Of a stretch of DNA of 64,000 bases, positions 60,325 to 64,000 are shown in pieces; within the stretch, counting starts at the first letter, position 1, and each line of letters starts with the position of its first letter. Below the pieces are notes generated by a model, which had not been told where the DNA came from, made no database searches, and was given only the letters and a program-made list of their open reading frames with translations. The stretch is from Ophthalmolycus amberensis (lineage: Eukaryota; Chordata; Actinopteri; Perciformes; Zoarcidae): the NCBI GenBank assembly GCA_024529925.1, contig JAFEUB010001181.1, forward strand, positions 658,001 to 722,000, written 5' to 3'. Both the position numbers and the translations under genes were made by a program.

Positions 60325-63300
60325 CTGTTGAACCAAATAACGTCATTATTCATTAATGTAGTCTTCTATACTCTCAGCTGTAGTCAAGATAGGACGTTCT
60401 ACAGTGATTTACCTTCGCTCCAGAATTGTTTCCATTGAAAGAGAAAGTGTTTTTAGAATCCACGATTTCTGTGGCAGTCCAATCATCGATGATCGGACTG
60501 CCACAGAAATCGTGGATTCTAAAAACTCTTGATGATTGGTCGTGTAGGGCGGCAGATACATGTTTGTGTCCTATAATGTAGTTAAAGGTGTTACAGCACG
60601 GATGAACAAGAGGGAAAAATACGTCAATTGAATCTGCATGATGAATCTGTTTGTGATAGATGGTGCACGGTGTGTAACCTGCTTTAGGGGTCTGACGATC
60701 TGAGCTGCTTTCAAATTGCAAACCTTTCAACCTGCGGTTTATCATGTCAAATGTAGCATCAGAGATTCAAAGGCATAGACCTTTAATTTGAAAACCATTT
60801 AATGGTGAAAGCCAATAATGGAACAGAGCGATCCTGACCTGTGATCTTTCTGCCTCGCCGGGTCTCTGTCAGTCACGGGCTTCTTAGTCATAACCGCTGC
60901 TCCCTCCAGCAGCATCTCTGACGACTTCCATTCCGCCTCACGGCAGAAAAATTGACACAAAGAGAGAGAGAGAGCGATAAAGAGTAGTGTAAATGTCAAA
61001 ATGCTACAAAATTCTAAATTTATATTTATTATTACTCTTCTATGGAATCACACGTTAGCCGAATTGTAACATCTAACCAAATAAATTCTTAATGTAAAGT
61101 AGGTGATTTCAATTGGTTCTTGGAAAAATTAACTTGACTTAAAGAGTGTCCAAAAATAAATATTCAATTTGCTCAATGAGTCAAATTCTGATCTTATCAA
61201 ATAATCAGGTTGGCCAAATTGGATTAGTGAAATTCAGCAACACACAAGAGAAACACTGAGCTACCCAGGATCCTTTTCCCTCTTGTGTTTTAGACAGCTG
61301 TTTGAAATGCTGAAAGAAAATTGGATCCATTCAGGCAAGATTGCTTAACTTGTGAATTTGTAAACTCTTAAAAAGAAAAAGAAATAGACATCTACAGACA
61401 TCTACTTAGGCACAGCTGTGTTTTGAGCTAGATGCTAACATCAACATGCTAAAATGCTCACAATGACGATGCTTTAGTTAGCATGTATGATAACTACCAC
61501 ATTCAACACCTTAGTTCAGCATGTTAGCATGACAACATTTGCTCATAAACATAGCTGAGACTGATGTGAATGTCATAAACCACAATATTTAGACACATTT
61601 AAACTTGGATGTGGGGAAATTCAGGAGATCATCAAAGTCAGAAGGATTCGTCTAATCTGCACCAAATTTAAAAACAATCCATCCAATGGTCATCCAGATA
61701 TTTCACTCTGAATGACAAATGTCAACCTCATGATGGCACTAAGAAGACAATCAGAGGATCCTTCATCCTCGGGTCTGCGAATGTCTGTTCCCAATTGCAC
61801 GGCAATCATCCAGTAGTTTCTGAGGCATTTCAATCTGGATGACAGACCTTCATAGCCATGCTGTTAGTATGGCTAAATATGCCACTATAGGGTATACTTG
61901 AAATTACTACCCGTAAATTTCAGAGGGGGGAATTCAAACCACATAATCTCAGATGGACTTTGTTGATAGTTAAATGCTATAACGTTATTGCATTTCAATT
62001 TCCAGGTTTAAGTATTCATAAGTGGATAAATGTCACAGCTTGATTGTAAGATCCAAATGATCATGTTCTATTACTTGCGTCCATAATCATCTCAAGTCCC
62101 AGCTGCACACATTGTCACTGAATGTAGCTTCATTCAGCAAAATGAGCAAAGTCACTTCTTTTTCAGTTCCGTCAGTTTTTATTTGACATGAGCATGTCAC
62201 CATATCAACAGTAGTGTTAGCTGCTCTCTCTCTCTCTCTCGCTCTCTCGCTCTCTCGCTCTCTCGCACACTCACCTCTTTTGGGCCAACACTGTTGGCTA
62301 TCTGATCACTGGTCACCGGTGGTTTCTTCAGCTGCTGGCAGCGAATGTTCCTCACAGTGTGAGGCGACTCTTTTGATGACTCTGATCCTCTTGAGAATGG
62401 GATCTGAAAATGTTGTTGGAGGAGACTCTTATTTCTTTAAAAAAAGAAACTCACATTTTCTATCTCAAAAAGACACTGTCACAAATACGTAGTATCCAAA
62501 TATTCCAGTTAATGAGGTATTCAAAAAGCATGTTACTGTCTAAGCTTGTTTTGAAACAAGCAGCAGTGACAGGCAAGTCTTGATACAAGACATTTGCAGA
62601 CTAATTGCGTGTCCCATAAATGTATTCATATTTATCGAGAAGAGGAAAAAGAATGAGTTTAAAAGGGGCATATTCCTCCGTACCTTGTCCAGATTAGTTA
62701 AAGACTCCTCCGTTTCTCCTTGGCAGGCTGCGGGAGTTTGGGGAGTTTCCTTGCTGAGCGAATCCAACGCTTCATTATCTGGGGATATCTCCAACTCAGA
62801 CTTCATGTTTTTAGGAACGCTCTGAGGAGAAAAAACAAAGACGCTTCATAATTTATTAACTTCTTTGAGGTCTTTAACTTGTGCTTCATGTATAAATCAA
62901 AACCATGTCTCTGGATACCATCTCATATCTACACATCGTCTAATATCATAGACAAGGAAATGAAAACTTCAGTATTTCTTTGGCAAAAATATTCATCTCT
63001 AAAACACACAAAAAGGCCTCATATATGCTAATTGCATATATTCACCATTTGTCTGAGGTCTCTCTCCAAAGTGTGTTTCTAATGTTAGTTTAACACGTTT
63101 TTCAGAGAAGCCTCTTCTACTCGTATGTGTCCTCGCAAAGCTCTTACTTTGTCAAGGACATCATCACTACAGTTGACAGAAGGTGGAGGTGGAGGGGGGG
63201 GGGGACCTCATTGTGAGTTTGTCATTGTTAACCATCCTCTGGGTATTGACTGCACCTTAACACACTCACCTGCTCAGATGTCAACTCCAAATTCTTTTGA

Positions 63301-63550
63301 GGAGCTTTTGATGTTTCTCGGTTTGGGTATTCATAATCTGCAAATGCAAATATATAAATAAATGATTGTTATTATTGTCTAAGACATTCCCAATGTACCA
63401 ACCAAGGTCAGAGATAAATAATTTGCATGAAATGTGGAGAAAGTACCTTGACTGCGCTCTTCCTCGTGTTCCCAGTCGGTCTGTGTATCCACGCTGACTC
63501 TGGTCACAACTCTCCCGTCAAATGCACGGATCGTCAGATGTTCAGTTGAG
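59256..63550 (-). CDS. erich6: ERICH6/ERICH6B-like FAM194-domain protein (5' partial)
   Basis: Glutamate-rich protein 6 family; molecular function unknown. Exons in transcript order: 63550-63447, 63337-63270, 62821-62684, 62403-62275, 60936-60839, 60731-60413, 60324-60245, 60166-60020, 59821-59587 and 59483-59256 (stop TAA). All junctions are GT-AG, and the phases chain without error to 515 codons. The FAM194 domain is clear: HYNNGQTFLVIFPDGTG, VRYPSGRLAILLS, GQGTCYHNNGCIWVNLTP, WGWLDNQHHAHAPPYQPF and RTVRLNVGAKLKVP. The N-terminal part is acidic and serine-rich and includes TRVSVDTQTDW. In humans ERICH6B lies next to COG3, so the orthologue here is probably erich6b, but a single fish co-orthologue of both genes is possible. 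The first exon is not resolved. Confidence 0.8.
60413..60731 (-). CDS. erich6: ERICH6-like exon containing a 78-bp palindrome
   Basis: A 319-base exon between acceptor AACCGCAG and donor GAAG/GTAAAT. It enters with two bases of a split codon and leaves in phase 0, consistent with both neighbours. It reads KGLQFESSSDRQTPKAG, then PLVHPCCNTFNY, then the palindrome-encoded stretch RIHDFCGSPIIDDWTATEIV, then SFNGNNSGAK. Sequence similarity here is weak, so the exon rests on phase and open frame. A smaller exon starting inside the palindrome would not keep phase. Confidence 0.6.
60449..60526. repeat. 78-bp near-perfect palindrome
   Basis: Arms 60449-60487 and 60488-60526 are reverse complements with no spacer, centred on ATCGAT. 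The only mismatch is A60481 against C60494. Pairing ends at T60448/T60527. It lies wholly inside the ERICH6-like coding exon. Confidence 0.95.
60839..63550 (-). CDS. erich6: ERICH6-like N-terminal exons
   Basis: Exons 63550-63447 (GRVVTRVSVDTQTDWEHEEE), 63337-63270 (YEYPNRETSKAPQKNLELTS), 62821-62684 (KSELEISPDNEALDSLSKET), 62403-62275 (KESPHTVRNIRCQQLKKPP) and 60936-60839 (AEWKSSEMLLEGAAVMTKKP). Donors are mostly consensus GTGAGT or GTACNN; the 60839 donor is the weaker GTCAGG. Composition is rich in E, S and K. The 63550 exon needs two preceding bases of a split codon. Minus-strand open sequence continues toward 64000, but no donor with the right phase was found. Confidence 0.65.
61390..61890 (+). 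repeat. percomorph interspersed repeat, copy 2
   Basis: Contains the ordered words GAGCTAGATGCTAACATC, TTAGTTCAGCATGTTAGC, ATTCGTCTAATCTGCACC, CAATCCATCCAATGGTCATC, GATATTTCACTCTGAATG, ATGTCAACCTCATGATGGCA and the terminal CATAGCCATGCTGTTAGTAT. I recognise these as a family common in percomorph fish. It is inverted relative to copy 1 in mid1 and lies in the 1.3-kb ERICH6-like intron. Confidence 0.65.
62222..62266. repeat. CT/CTCG simple repeat
   Basis: Interrupted CT units a few bases from the donor of the 62275-62403 exon. Confidence 0.8.
63194..63204. repeat. poly-G run in purine-rich stretch
   Basis: Eleven G after repeated GGTGGAGGT units, in an ERICH6-like intron. Confidence 0.85.
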
Positions 63551-64000
63551 CTTGAACAGGAACCAGGTCTTTATTATTAGTTTAATAAACCCACATATGT
63601 GCAGGGGGTGGATGCAATAATTCAAGCACCTGCACAATATAATACAACCCAGTACAACTACCTTCAGTAAGTACTGGCTACTGTATTGGAAGCATACAGA
63701 TGCTGATTCAACTTCATGTTAAAAGAAGGCCTTAAATGGATACATATTTAACTCTTCTCTTTCCATCAACCTTCTAAAAGATGAGACAATATCACTTATG
63801 AGCAAGATTTTAGTTTTGTGTGTCTCGGATCTCCATTGGTTGCACTGCCTCGTATCTACTGTTCATGATGCCGTCGCTAAAGTCAATTTGTGGCATTTTT
63901 CTTCCAAACCTCTGTTTGTTTACAAGTCCAGGATTTGTTGCGGAATCCAATCTCAGTTGATTCGCCCAGCGAGTCAAGTGTTAAAATCTCCATCTCCTTG
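63551..64000 (-). other. right-edge sequence, possible further ERICH6-like exon
   Basis: On the minus strand one frame is open from about 63985 to 63815 and reads QIDFSDGIMNSRYEAVQPME, which has coding-like composition. It ends at a TAA with no phase-compatible donor for the exon at 63550. It may be an exon whose boundary I misjudge, or chance. Confidence 0.25.

Noticed and set aside
60413..60480. Shorter ERICH6-like exon starting at an acceptor inside the palindrome
   Set aside because: Its phase does not agree with the upstream exon, whereas the full 319-base exon agrees on both sides.

Overview
The window looks like nuclear DNA of a ray-finned fish, probably a percomorph teleost. It has compact multi-exon genes with GT-AG introns, many dinucleotide and homopolymer microsatellites, and two copies of an interspersed repeat that I know from percomorph genomes. 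Four genes can be read exon by exon by matching translated pieces to remembered vertebrate families and by checking that every splice phase adds up. No bacterial, viral or CRISPR-type feature is seen.

Layout. (1) 1-7534: intron 1 or 5' flank of arhgap6, with nothing recognisable except a (GT)n tract abutting the first visible exon. (2) 7535-14372, plus strand: arhgap6, a Rho GTPase-activating protein; exon 2 to the stop codon in 12 exons, with the first exon outside the window. (3) 14373-34788: a gene-poor 20 kb holding the arhgap6 3' UTR and, by inference, the promoter region and 5' non-coding exons of mid1, plus very long C/G homopolymers and a 131-bp (TC)n tract. (4) 34789-46074, plus strand: mid1 (TRIM18), a complete 669-residue RING/B-box/coiled-coil/COS/FN3/PRY-SPRY ubiquitin ligase in nine coding exons. 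(5) 48513-58148, plus strand: cog3, a Golgi tethering-complex subunit, in 23 exons. (6) 63550-59256, minus strand: an ERICH6/ERICH6B (FAM194-domain) gene, ten exons visible, running off or nearly off the right edge and meeting cog3 tail to tail.

The arhgap6-mid1 pair keeps the order and orientation of human Xp22, and the cog3-erich6 pair matches human 13q14. The window therefore joins two blocks that are separate in humans. HCCS, which lies between ARHGAP6 and MID1 in mammals, was not recognised here.

Most notable observations: a 78-bp palindrome (38 of 39 pairs, no spacer) inside the ERICH6-like coding exon; three single-base reading-frame breaks (last arhgap6 exon, cog3 exons 4 and 12) in otherwise intact genes; a UG-repeat 3' splice site in arhgap6; two competing donors around an in-frame stop in arhgap6; a possible uORF ending two bases before the mid1 start codon; and a 23-bp-stem hairpin in a cog3 intron. 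I did not find convincing evidence of an entirely new biological system.
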